A stretch of DNA of 64,000 nucleotides from Epiperipatus broadwayi. Lineage: Eukaryota > Onychophora > Udeonychophora > Euonychophora > Peripatidae. Positions 49,126-59,448 of the stretch are shown piece by piece. The first letter of the stretch is position 1; each line of letters begins with the position of its first letter. A program made the translations under genes and the position numbers. The DNA is taken from assembly GCA_028023455.1 (NCBI GenBank), contig JAQFVV010012396.1, positions 6,426,085-6,490,084 of the forward strand, in the 5' to 3' direction. Below the pieces are notes generated by a model. The model was not told the DNA's origin. It worked only from the letters and a program-made list of their open reading frames with translations, and searched no databases.

Positions 49126-51110
49126 AATATGCTGTTACATTATTTTAAAATGAATGCTGTTACATTATTTTAAAATGAAAATAAAAAGATCGTAAATAAA
49201 AATTGATTTATTAAAAAAAAAACTTAAGAACTGAAAATTACAAGTTGTCTAACGTATATATAGGTCATGTCGATGGAAAACTTAAAAGGTATTTTTTCTT
49301 TTTAAAATAAAAAAAAAAGTGTTTGAACATACTTTTTTATAAATAAAGAAAAAAAGTAAAGATTGATATTTTTTAAAATAGAAGTAAATGATTTCTATCA
49401 TGTTTAATCTTAGAAAATGGAAATGGATTTTTTTATTATTAAATGATTGTTCTAAAGGAAACTAGCCCTTGGGGCACTTAAAATAATTTAAAAGGTCAGA
49501 TAAGAGAATAAAAAGAATTAGCTTGACCAATGGAAGCATCAAGCCACAGATGGACCAAAAAAAGAGACTCTAGGATTAGTGATGTCTTGCTCGTTGAATC
49601 TGAAAATTTGCTGATAAGAGGCTAATAAAAATATAAAAACCAAAATATTATTAAAAATTGTTGCTGTCTTAGCTGCTGACTATTAAGCTATATATGAACT
49701 GTAGCTGTATTGCAGATTTTGCAATGTAGGAGTCTGCAATAGATTTAATTTCTTGACAACCAGCTGAGGCCTCCCTATGACAGTTATGAACCAAAAGGAA
49801 TGGCGAGTAGTGGCTTTGTTTTAAAGAGAACAAAAAATCTAATAAGTGATCACAAAGATGAACCTCTAAATCTGCAGAATCCGGAAAGTATAAATTTTTT
49901 CGCTTATCTAATAGGAACTTTTTCTAAATTTGCAATGATTAACTGAAAATAAGTAATCACTCCATAAAAAAAAGTAATATAAATAAATGGACTCTTATCT
50001 GACCAAGAATAGAACTCTAAATCAATTATTAATATTTTATATAAATTTGCTATTTTAATCATTTCCATTTTTTATATTAATATATATTGACTAAATTATT
50101 TAAATGTATTAAATTTAAGTTGGGTGTAGATGGCTGCATGGATTCATTAATGTTTAATTATTTATTTGCATACTGATTAAAATATATATTCGGTAAATAC
50201 GATACGTCATGTTGAGTATCTAAAAGTGTATTCGTATATCTTTTAAGTTATTGGTGTCAATGCGGCATCTTATGATGAATGTCATTGGGTTTATTGTAAA
50301 TTTCCCTCTGCAATTACATCAATAACTTTATATTTTAATCATTTATGCTTATTTGGAATGGGTTTTAATTTCAGACTATTTGTCTCATAGTTAGGTAAAT
50401 GCTGGTGGAGGCATATATGAGTGTTTATTATCAATGTAATGTGAAGTGTGTTTAGCATACAGAGCAAAGCCCGATTGAATGCATGACCCAAAGATGTAGT
50501 CATTGGGTTGCAATAGATGCAGACATATTTCCTGTGCCATTGACCCCTTTTTAGCTCTATGGATGGGACTATAAGTTGGTAGTAAGACTGCTCTCTCCCC
50601 ATATGTAGCATTTCTTAATTATTTTATATACATGATTCCTTCCCCAGACAGATGCACATTCCTGTACTGGTCGAAATATTACGCAGCAGACGCACATTCC
50701 TGACTGCGTGTTTTTATGCTAGCATCTTCATATTGCATTGGTTGCATTTTGTATAGCAGGAAGCAAGCATTGGTCTGGTTGCGAACTTTTAGTCTGAGAT
50801 TGAACGATTGTTTTGAAAAGTTTTTAACTGAGTAATCTATGTAGCCCATCTATACTCAACATTATAAAAACAACTTTTATAAAATGTCCATCTATGCAAA
50901 CTGTTTAAAATAATAAGTTAAACTTCAAAATTAATAACCAATCTAAAATAATAAATTTTATTCCTCAATTTTAAATGTTTACATATATGCATTAATAAAT
51001 GTTTGTGTGTGTGTTATTACTGGCAGTGGCTTTTATTTTTTTTATTTTAAAAAATATTTTTTTTAATATTGAAGATATATTTTAAATAAAATTATATATT
51101 ATAAATCTCT
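49126..51110. other. Gene-free DNA with a GC-richer block
   Basis: 49440-49900 and 50440-50830 are clearly less AT-rich than the surroundings. The second contains CAGATGCACATTCCTG (50650) and CAGACGCACATTCCTGAC (50687) as a short direct repeat. No recognisable protein or RNA. The 90-codon minus frame at 50339-50611 lacks known motifs. Perhaps decayed repeats or untranslated host sequence. Confidence 0.45.
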
Positions 51111-51237
51111 GGTGTTCTCTGAGCTAGTGGACTAAGGCTGACGGTCGGAATAAAATAGATATGTAAAAGTTAGATCTCAACAGCATGTATCTGTTCTACT
51201 CTATAAATTTTCCAGGTTCAAATAGCCTGGTGGCACC
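51111..51237 (+). repeat. tRNA-like segment with intact T stem
   Basis: GAGCTAGTGGACTAAGGC (51121) resembles a Leu/Ser-type A box. CCAGG-TTCAAATAG-CCTGG (51212-51230) is a perfect 5-bp T stem with a B box-like loop two bases too long. GGTGTTC (51111) and TGGCACC (51231) can pair as an acceptor stem with G-U pairs. The 127-bp span is too long for a plain tRNA, so this is a tRNA-derived SINE head or a tRNA pseudogene. Confidence 0.4.
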
Positions 51238-51784
51238 CTGTATGGCAGATACGGTAAAACTTCAATATCCGACTGTTATAATTGGCACTCAACATGGGAT
51301 GATACACTTTAACCACAAGTACCCTGAGAATTTTAAAAATAAATCATGCCAGTAACATTTTTCTTTAAAAATGAAATATTTTTTGTAATTATTACATAAA
51401 GTTATAAACTCGAATTTTGTGTAAAAAGTACTGCCAGTAAGAAAATTGCACATATGTAGGAATAAAACATAATAATTAATATTAAAAAAAAAAGAAGTCT
51501 AAAATCATGTAACTTTTGACTTGCCCAAGTTAATAATGAAATGTAGAAAAAAGGAAACTCTTGAGGGAGGTGTAATTTCAGCTGGGGTGGAAAGAAAAGA
51601 ATACTCAGCATTTTTTTTTCTTTCTTGTAATTACTAACCAAAGTTTTGTCTTTTTAACGTTTAGTATAATCAATTTGTGTAACGTCATTACTAACAATAA
51701 GTAAATTCTTTTTTTTAATGTTTTTGTTTTTTGAGAAACATCTCCAGAGTCAGTAGTAATTCTATTGACGCATAAAGAACTATT
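51238..51784. other. AT-rich spacer
   Basis: No gene supported. Confidence 0.5.
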
Positions 51785-52262
51785 AAAATGTGATATCACT
51801 TTGGAAAGCTGTTAATTTGTCCATCATTCCTAGTATGTATGGATACACTACAGTATCAATAATTATTTTTTCTTTTGATGTCTCTTTTTATTATCTATTA
51901 AAGGTTTTCTTGATGACGGCTGATGGATAACCATTCTTCATGAGTTGATCTATGTAAATCTTTCATTTTTCAAATCACTGGTTTCTGAATAAACTTCCTT
52001 TGCTCTGTTTCATAATGTTATTATAATTCCATGTTTTGAGCTTCTGGTATGATTGGATATATATGCCAAGAATTTGCCAGTATGTGATGATCTTCTATAA
52101 ACCATTGTTTTTACTTTGTCCTGAGAGAATCTTGTCACAATAACATTTAAAAGTACCATTTTTGCTCTCATTCTGTTTTGTGAATTTAAATGGAGATATA
52201 TTGTTGACATGCATCCATAAAAACAACACACACTAGAAAATACTTGATATATAGATCCAATC
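51785..52262 (-). mobile_element. Penelope-like RT fragment
   Basis: Minus strand. The frame 52010-52264 ends in TMVYRRSSHTGKFLAYISNH followed by KHGIIITL, matching the Penelope RT motif VYRKPTHT..YL..SNHP..VKRGII. It continues out of frame with MKNGYPSAVIKK near 51925, again family-typical. It abuts head-to-head with a plus-strand copy starting at 52263. Confidence 0.7.
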
Positions 52263-53210
52263 ATACCAGAAACACAAAACTTAGAATTATACTATAACTA
52301 TAAAAGAGAGCAAAGAAAGTTTATTCAGAAGTCAGTGATTTGGAAAATGAAAAGATTTATATAGAACAAACTTTCATGAAGAATGGTTATCCATCGGCTA
52401 TCATCAAGTAACCTTTAATAAATAACAAAAAGAGACACTATAAGGCAAAACTTATTGGTACTATAGTGGATCTATACATACTAGGAATGGGGGGGGGGAA
52501 TTAAAGAAAATCTGCAGTCAATATAACATTAAAACAAATCCAAAGCCATACCACAATTCAAGAAATTCTAACTTTTACAAAACCTAACCTGAAAATGCTG
52601 AAAAAACAAAAACTGCATCTATGAAATACCATACGAATGTGGAAAGTACATTGGTGAGACCTATTACTCAGTTGAACAACATTTGAAAGAACACACCCTA
52701 ATGATTAAGAGAAACAAACATACATATCTACAGTAGCAGACCATGTAGGTGGAAAAATACAAAAATATAAGATAGAAAGGAAAAGGAGCCAAAAAAAAAA
52801 TTCAAAGAAGCTGCTCATATGACAATGGCAAATAATTCTATAAGTCGACTCATTGTGGCAATACATAATATCTGGAAGCCTCTAATTAATCTCACTCTTA
52901 GAAAAAGTATTAATTAATTAAAAAAAATAGAGGGATCAGATGGACTTGAACCAATTCTCAAAAATATATAAAATTTCTATTGTTTGTTACCTGTGACAGA
53001 ATAACTCAGTTGGTTAGAATGTTGGCATAAAATTTAATATTCAAGAATCTAAAGGTATAAGTTCAACTCCTATGCTAATGTTGTCACTGGTCAAGCTAGA
53101 AATACATGAAGAGTGGAAAATAGTACTACTCAATACATTATGTAATCATTAATTAACCTATGCTGTCTGTGTGTTGTATTTCAAAAGTTTAAAATTTTTT
53201 AGACATTCAA
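52263..53210 (+). mobile_element. Penelope-like RT end, GIY-YIG and tRNA-like tail
   Basis: Plus strand. Starts inside the RT motif (the 52262-52400 part mirrors 52010-51900), passes KNGYPSAIIK near 52395, then the GIY-YIG nuclease start CIYEIPYECGKYIGET (52615-52665) with EQHLKEHTLMIKRNKHTY after it. In-frame stops follow at about 52733. The tRNA-like segment is at 52994-53071, and the tail ends near 53210 (AAAATTTTTTAGACATTCAACA). With 51785-52262 it forms a head-to-head inverted pair. Confidence 0.7.
52994..53071 (+). repeat. tRNA-like segment, second copy
   Basis: GACAGAATAACTCAGTTGGT TAGAAT (A box region) and GTTCAACTCC (B box). It lies at the same place in its Penelope-like copy as 48524-48600, so it was already part of the source element. 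Confidence 0.5.
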
Positions 53211-53886
53211 CATGATGGAAATATTCTAACATACTATTACATCTAATATACCATCATCACAAATCTTCAGACAAATATGATTTGATTATAATACATGTAT
53301 CCTGGATTGTGCAGTGAATAACATATCACTTTTATAATGGTTATCATATACAAAACTATGATAAGACGCAAAACCAATTTCTTCTTAGTTGAAGATGAAA
53401 GTTTCTGTAAATATACAGAAACCTTATTTAACAACCTTTTTGCTCTAATTTTTTTTATATTATTGTAAATTCATATTTGCATCATTACCACTTTCCAATA
53501 AACTATTACTAAGTCATTTTGTCAGCATTGATAATTCCCTTTCCCCTGCTTTTATCTCATTTTAATAAAGATTATAACCACTTAACATTATTGTTATTAA
53601 AAATATTTAATATTTTCAAGAGTTGAAACTTCTAAACCACAATAATTTTTTAAATTACTGAAAATAATTTGCTTTCAGAGTATAACTCAAAAGCACAAAT
53701 GTTTACACTTGTTAAAGTTTTATTGCACTATTTCTGGTTTACCCAAGGAACATTTTTTTGGAGTATTAATCCTTAGTACTTTAATTAAAAATAATTCAAA
53801 ATGTTTTAGTAAAATGAGAAAAATAATGCTCAATAAACATTAATCTTGCATTCAGGTGTTATTATTAATTAAATTCTGCTCTGTCA
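53211..53886. other. AT-rich spacer
   Basis: No gene supported. Confidence 0.5.
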
Positions 53887-53978
53887 AGCATTGTTAGCCG
53901 AGAGGTCAGTGCAGCCATCTTACAAGCAAGCAATTGGTTGCAGACAGTTGTTGCGGGTTCATCTCCCGGCCGATGCTA
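53887..53978 (+). tRNA. Class II tRNA-like gene or pseudogene (Leu/Ser type)
   Basis: Acceptor strands AGCATTG (53887-53893) and CGATGCT (53971-53977) pair over 7 bp with one G-U. The A box TTAGCCGAGAGGTC and the B box GGTTCATCTCC are good, and the T stem has four pairs. GCAAGCAATTGGTTGC can form a variable-arm stem. The D stem is weak and no proper 5-bp anticodon stem is visible, so the anticodon is uncertain. At 92 nt it is slightly long for a Leu/Ser tRNA. A tRNA pseudogene or SINE head is more likely than a working gene. Confidence 0.4.
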
Positions 53979-54940
53979 AGACATATGGGGAAAAAAATCT
54001 ACTTTCATGATATTATTGGCATTTTTTAGTAGCTAATAAATGTGCATTGACATAAATATCTCAATGGGTAAAAAATGCCAAATGTTTTCGCAAGTATGTT
54101 CAAGTTTATTAGCAATTAGCATAATTTTCTTCAGGGCAGTAAAAAAAATCTTAGATGACATTAGTGGCTCCTAGAATGATTAAGATTTTTTTCAGGATTA
54201 TCCACCTGCACTTCTCCTTACATGAATGGTCTCCTGTTTTTCCTTACTCATGGGAAAATAATGAAAAAACAATTATTATATTTATAAATACACACATAAC
54301 TACAATTACTAGATTATCATAAGCAGTAATATGCAACTCATTAGTTAAAAAAGAATGCAACCTGTCTTCTAAAGCCTTATTTTATGGAGAACTTATTCAC
54401 AGAATATTCATTGTGTATGAATTAAAAAACAATATTAACCATGAAAATGTATGCAAAATTTTGCATTTTTTAAAAAATAATTTTATGATCTTAAATTTTA
54501 GTGTCTTTAACTTACGAAGAAGGAAAACCATAAATCCTCAGTATTCACCATTTGATTAGCTGAGAGAATATTTTCTTATTGTGTACATTATTGAGAGATG
54601 TTGGAGAGATCTTTATCTAGCAATGAGTTATTTTACAATTTATCTATCTAATCCATTCAATTATTAATCTCATGCGATTTTACATGCATTCATTGATCAC
54701 CATCCACTCACCCAACTTTCTCTATTCATACATCCAGCAATCTATTCACTTTTTACCTATATATATATATAAAGAAAAAGAAATTCAAAAATCGTATGTA
54801 ATCATAATTCTGAATATGATAACATACTTGCAACTAATATTGCTTTCAAGAGAAATTCTCTTCATTATATTGTTAAATCCATTTTTTGTAAATGTGAGTA
54901 ATCAATGGGCATTAGATGATAATGTTTTTATATTTATATC
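53979..54940. other. AT-rich spacer
   Basis: No gene supported. Confidence 0.5.
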
Positions 54941-54980
54941 CCCCAACTAGTTTTTGGTTTATAATTTTCATCAGTGAAAA
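54941..54980 (-). ncRNA. Hammerhead ribozyme motif in an element fragment
   Basis: Minus strand: TTTCA, intact core CTGATGA (54968-54974), AAATTATAAACC in the stem II place, AAAAAC for GAAAC, TAGTT and GGGGGATAT. Flanking AGTAATCAATGGGCATTAGA (54898) matches the arm of the copy 2 family. Only one arm is present; decayed. Confidence 0.4.
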
Positions 54981-55481
54981 AGCTTCAATCTAATATTGAG
55001 TTAATGCATTTTTACATTTAACAGCTACTTGTAATATCTTTGTAAAATTGAACTAATAAGTCAATTTTTAAAAAAAAATCCTAAGGCTTGAATCCAACCA
55101 TATTTTTTGCATATTTTATATAGTTCTGAAATTTAAATCCCATCAATTATCCAAGCTTATAATAAATGGCTTTGGATTAGAGTGAAGGATTAGAGATGAA
55201 AGTATATGTAAGCAGAGAAAGACATGTATTGTTTTAGTGATATAAATAATCCAAAAATAAGGGGTAAAATTAATCTAAAATTAACTAAACCTGAGGACAA
55301 TAAACATACAACTTAATGTCAAACTATATAACTATACAAACAAGTATGCTTGGATTAAAAACTATACAGCTTTTTGAATTTGGAGTTATTAGCCTGATAA
55401 TATAAAGATATTAAAGACGGCTGTTAAATATTTAAGGTTCATACGATATTGCTGTAAATTCAAGTTTTTCTCTGACAAAAG
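54981..55481. other. AT-rich spacer
   Basis: No gene supported. Confidence 0.5.
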
Positions 55482-55691
55482 AGTGGCATATTCTCAAAAA
55501 ACAGAATTGCCATTATTCTAACTGTTGCAATCTGGCTATCCAGATGCAAGTGCATATTTGAAAATGCTAATCGTGGTGCCTGCAACATCTATATCAAACT
55601 ACTCAAGCGGTTCATGAACAGAGATAGATTGCTGACTCCGGACTGGCTTTTTCATGAAATATGGGCTAGAATCACTCTCCTGGAAGAGTGA
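55482..55691 (+). CDS. Candidate terminal exon, unknown protein
   Basis: An open frame of 69 codons without its own ATG follows a possible splice acceptor (TTTTTCTCTGACAAAAG). It starts SGIFSKNR, then a hydrophobic stretch IAIILTVAIWL that could span a membrane, a Cys-containing part, and LLTPDWLFHEIWARITLLEE before TGA. The region is less AT-rich than its flanks. AATAAA lies at 55799-55804 with an A tract 18 bases later, typical of a retroposed transcript as well. I do not recognise the protein. It could be the last exon of a host gene, a processed pseudogene, or a chance frame. Confidence 0.25.
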   Translation, partial: SGIFSKNRIAIILTVAIWLSRCKCIFENANRGACNIYIKLLKRFMNRDRLLTPDWLFHEIWARITLLEE

Positions 55692-55798
55692 ATGAGGGCA
55701 ATGGCACCAGTCTCAGACCACAGCAAGCTCTACAGAGTGAATGCCTTGCAACAGTGCAAAAAGAATATAGCTATGTATAAACATGTTCAATTGTATCT

Positions 55799-55832
55799 AA
55801 TAAATTTTAATTTATTTTAATAAAAAAAAAAA
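55799..55832 (+). terminator. Polyadenylation signal and A tract
   Basis: AATAAA (55799-55804), a second AATAAA at 55819, then about 11 A. Spacing fits a poly(A) tail copied into the genome or a genuine 3' end. Confidence 0.4.
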
Positions 55833-56079
55833 GCCATAAGCTAGAATTTAAGAACATAAATGTAACAATATTGTCATTTATTTTCATTAATTATCCAAAC
55901 ATATAAATTGAAGAGAACAGTTCTTAAAAGCATATGTTAGATGCAGATAGTCATTTGATTTATGTTTGACACATAATTAAAAAAAATACAAAATTTATTA
56001 TTTTAAAAAACAACAAGACAAGACATTCTTGATATTAATAATAAATAAGATTTAATTTTTGAACAATATCAAATTTTAT
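55833..56079. other. Spacer and likely 3' UTR of the kinase gene
   Basis: Minus-strand AATAAA at 56080-56075 overlaps the stop codon of the exon upstream; the transcript probably ends within this interval. Confidence 0.4.
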
Positions 56080-56590
56080 TTAACAAATACGATCATTCAT
56101 AAATTGCAGAAACCTTTTAGAATAACGTTTTGGTGGAACTGTAGAATGATCTTGCAATGGATAATGAATAGATTTTATAAAAATTCGTTCCAACATTTTT
56201 TTACATTCATATAATGTAAAAATATCTACAATTCCTAAATAGTAACGGAAACGGGTTCCATCAATAACATGCAATGGATTTTTAGTTTCCTTTGGTAATA
56301 ATCTTCTGTTTTTTATTTGGTTTTCTTCTATTCCTCCATCGTGGTGTAAAAGAGAGAAGTGAGGTCTTCCAGATGATTTACTAGATAAACTTGAAACTGT
56401 AGCTTCAGTTTCTTCATCCGAATCATAGTGAACTGATCCAGGAAGAATCTGGGAATTTTCTCTTTCACTCATTTGTTCATGTGGTAGAGTCTGCCTTGGT
56501 TTTAACCATCCTGTAAATCTGAATCTACTTCTCTCTTCTGGATTGACATTGCTCAAGGTTGAAGATTTTGTAATTACAGGCTTAACAGAT
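56080..56590 (-). CDS. PIP5KL1: PIP kinase-like protein, C-terminal exon (PIP5KL1-like)
   Basis: A terminal exon of a phosphatidylinositol-phosphate kinase-family protein. The splice acceptor TTATTTTTAG lies just upstream (56591 and above); the exon starts with one base of a split codon, then 168 codons to TAA at 56080-56082. There is no ATG at the start; the open frame runs to the acceptor. Residues 1-90 are Ser- and acid-rich and look like a variable insert. The last ~70 match the end of the kinase fold: HVIDGTRFRYYLGIVDIF, LYECKKMLERIF, then STVPPKRYSKRFLQFM. In PIP kinases this is the D-x-x-x-x-Y helix region and the terminal RYxxRFxxFM helix. The STVPP-RY wording fits PIP5KL1, a noncatalytic relative that binds type I kinases, better than PIP5K1. 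The rest of the gene lies at higher coordinates or beyond the window. Family confident, symbol moderate. Confidence 0.75.
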
Positions 56591-58255
56591 CTAAAAATAA
56601 CAATATTAAAGATTACTATGCAGAAAAAACAACCCTTTTACTTACATACACTTATGTATATATATATTAATATCAAATCTTTCAAAAATTTAATATACAA
56701 ATATAAATTTTAGTCATTATAACAGGCTTTTATAGACACTTTGTAAATTAGATTTATTCTGAAAAGAAATTGAAAAATAAAAATGGGCATTCTTGGATTA
56801 GTTGAAGTACATTGAACTGTCTTTGGAGAGTTAAATAGTTGTTAATTACATTTATTCTGGAATTAATCCAAATCATGAAATTGGTGTAGGATTTCTAATA
56901 AAAAAAAAAAAAATCAATTGTAAAGAATGACCGGAACTAGATTAATATCAACTCATTTAACGTAATCTGTTTGATCATTAGTTATCTTTGTTAGAAAATA
57001 CTAACATTAAAAAAAGACCACTATAATTATAACAATCAGTCTTTAAGCTATCAACAATCTTCATCTATAGTCATGGCAATCTCCTTTAACAATAAATGTG
57101 GTACCATAGATTTGTTAAAGGAGGTTGCCTTGACTATAGGTTAAGATTGTTGATATCTTAAGGATTGATTATCATTTACATTTATAAACCTACTAAAAAT
57201 AAAAACTATAATATTAAAACTACAATATTAAATAGTCGAAAGTTGGTGTACATTTATATATTTTTATAAGAATCATATAAAAACAAGATTTAAAAAGAAA
57301 AAGTTGGTATATTGAATTATATATATTAAACCTATAAACGCCTTGAGTAATTGACTTTATTGTCTTAGTAACTATAAATATATATTATCTTTTGTACACA
57401 CACAAAAAATGAATATTATATTTTTAGAGTAAATATATATATATATCTGCTAGTGCATATAAGTAATTAAAAATATATATCTTACCACATAAACAAAGCA
57501 TAGTTTATAATGTTATTTTTTTGGTTAATTGTTTAAATAAATTTTTATCATAGTTTAATTTCATTGGCACAGCAATTTATCTGTTTTATGTACTGTGCAT
57601 GTGTGTAACTGATTAAGTAAAAGATTTGGGAGAAACATGCTTGAGATTAATCTTGAATCTGTGCAGTAAACGGATTGGTAAACTTATATAAGAGTGTGAA
57701 TATGATTTTAGCAAATGGCATACTTTATAGTGTTGTCAAATAGAAACCCATGGAAAATAAATAAGCTGTGGATAATCTTATACAAGTTGAGAGTGAGATA
57801 TAGAGAGAAGAAATTTATTCTTTCTTGTAAAATAGAAATTGTTTACATATAAAGAATATAGAAATAAATCTTCACTTTCTCATAAAAGTACGGCATTTTT
57901 TAATGCAAATGAAATATAATAGTAATACTTATTTATGTTGTAGATGATATACCTTCTGAAATGTTTTAATGGACTATCATAAGATACACAGGGGTTATTT
58001 ATAATCTATTATCAGTCAGCATGAAATATTTAATATTGAATTTAAATAACTTTAAATCTCTTCAATTATATACAATTGCATTCATCTCTACATTATTATT
58101 CTATTTCATCTTCCTATGAATATGAGAATGCCGTAAGTTCTCGAAAGCACTAAGCTATATTTAATTTGTAGAAATAACAAGCTTCTATATAGTTTCATAT
58201 AAGTGTATTTATAATATTTATACATATATAAGTAAATCTTATTTTTTTTATTCTG
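56591..58255. other. Probable intron of the kinase gene
   Basis: AT-rich with no further exon that I can recognise up to the gypsy LTR at 58256. If the kinase gene is active, the hairpin at 57034 and the gypsy/hAT block lie in its intron. Confidence 0.4.
57034..57170. repeat. Long hairpin, 59-bp arms
   Basis: 57034-57092 and 57112-57170 are inverted copies with about eight mismatches, several of which would be G-U in RNA, and a 19-base loop. No terminal duplication or protein. MITE-like foldback, or a precursor of small RNA since it would be transcribed with the kinase intron. The outer repeat ends are AATCAGTC and GGATTGATT. Confidence 0.7.
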
Positions 58256-58919
58256 TGTTATAGCTGACCTTGCCAAGTGGACTAGTCCAGATTCTTTCTT
58301 TATCTAATCAGATTGAGCACTCACTGCCACTAACTAATGTGTAAACATGTGGTTAACTAATGTATAAACATAGTCAAAGGGTAAAACATAAGTATGGAAA
58401 ATGTGTAAACATATAAAATCCTACTATTCATTAGTATGAGCTAATAGGCAATGATACTCTCTGAATCCAATTGCTGCCAGTAAGTTAGGGATTTGGTAAT
58501 AAATAATCAGCCTTTTTGGAGGCAAAGCAGAAAGAGATAATGTCTGTCTAACGTGAATCACTGATTATGTCCTCAGTTAAAACTACTTTCAACTGTATTT
58601 CTACTATAGCCATTACTGATATCTACACTGTGAGGCAAATTTATGATAAAACTGGAAGTTGCTACGACTACAGCTGACTTGAGACTTGACTAGAATTTAA
58701 GAGGCAAGCTAATATATATGGCTGGAAGTGAGTTCAGTCATTCGGGTGTTACCAGCTCATTATGGACTAAGTTATACCTAAAATTGTATTTATTTATGGT
58801 ATAACATGTATGTATATTTGTTCTGATAAATTATGTATAATAATTTTGTGAGTGGTCATATTTTTTTGATATTACTGTTGGTTTGGGTCTGAAACCTGCA
58901 ATTCAGCCAAACGACAACA
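58256..58919 (+). repeat. 5' LTR of gypsy copy B
   Basis: 664 bp, TGTTATAGCTGACC to ACGACAACA. Shares AATAAATAATCAGCC (promoter region) and a terminal TTTGTTCTGATAAATTATG block with copy A. The AATAAATT polyadenylation signal of copy A is changed to GATAAATT here. Confidence 0.85.
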
Positions 58920-59150
58920 GATTTGGCACAGTCAGACAAAAGGAATATTTTCCCCCACTGACTGGAAAAATAGTATAAAATACGCCAAATTCAACAGATT
59001 CGGTGCAGTCAGACAAAAGGGATATTTTTCCCCATTGACTGAAAAAATACTATAATATATACCAAATTCAACAGATTTGGTGCAGTCAGACAAAAGGAAT
59101 ACTTTCCCCCATTATGCCAGTTCCAACAAATTAAATACCAGAGTGCGGCT
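58919..59150 (+). promoter_or_regulatory. Triplicated primer-binding region, 77-bp unit
   Basis: AGATTTGGCACAGTCAGAC at 58919, AGATTCGGTGCAGTCAGAC at 58996 and AGATTTGGTGCAGTCAGAC at 59073, exactly 77 bp apart. Each is followed by AAAAGGNATA and a CCCC...GACTG block. The second and third units match the primer-binding consensus as well as or better than the first, which directly adjoins the LTR. The repeats also exist (two units, 72 bp) in copy A. Confidence 0.8.
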
Positions 59151-59448
59151 AAAGACATTTGTCATATTTATAGTATGGTGATTATTAAAATCACTTAGAT
59201 CTGTTTGAATGAAATATTGACTACAAACATATAGGCATGTCAATTAAAATTTTAAACCAACCGCACGAGCTTATGCTCATACTAAAGCGACAGTAGCTTA
59301 CCCTGGTGGGTTGTTAGCTTTATCACAATTGATTTTTGAACAGCTACAAACTGTAGTTGTAAATATAACAAACGAGTGGTAATTCACAATTATTTCTCTC
59401 ATCAGTTAAGAGAGGGAAATAAGTCAATGGAGAAATTTGATTGGCTCT

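Noticed and set aside
50339-50611. 90-codon minus-strand frame as a gene
   Set aside because: No recognisable motif; kept only as part of a GC-richer block.
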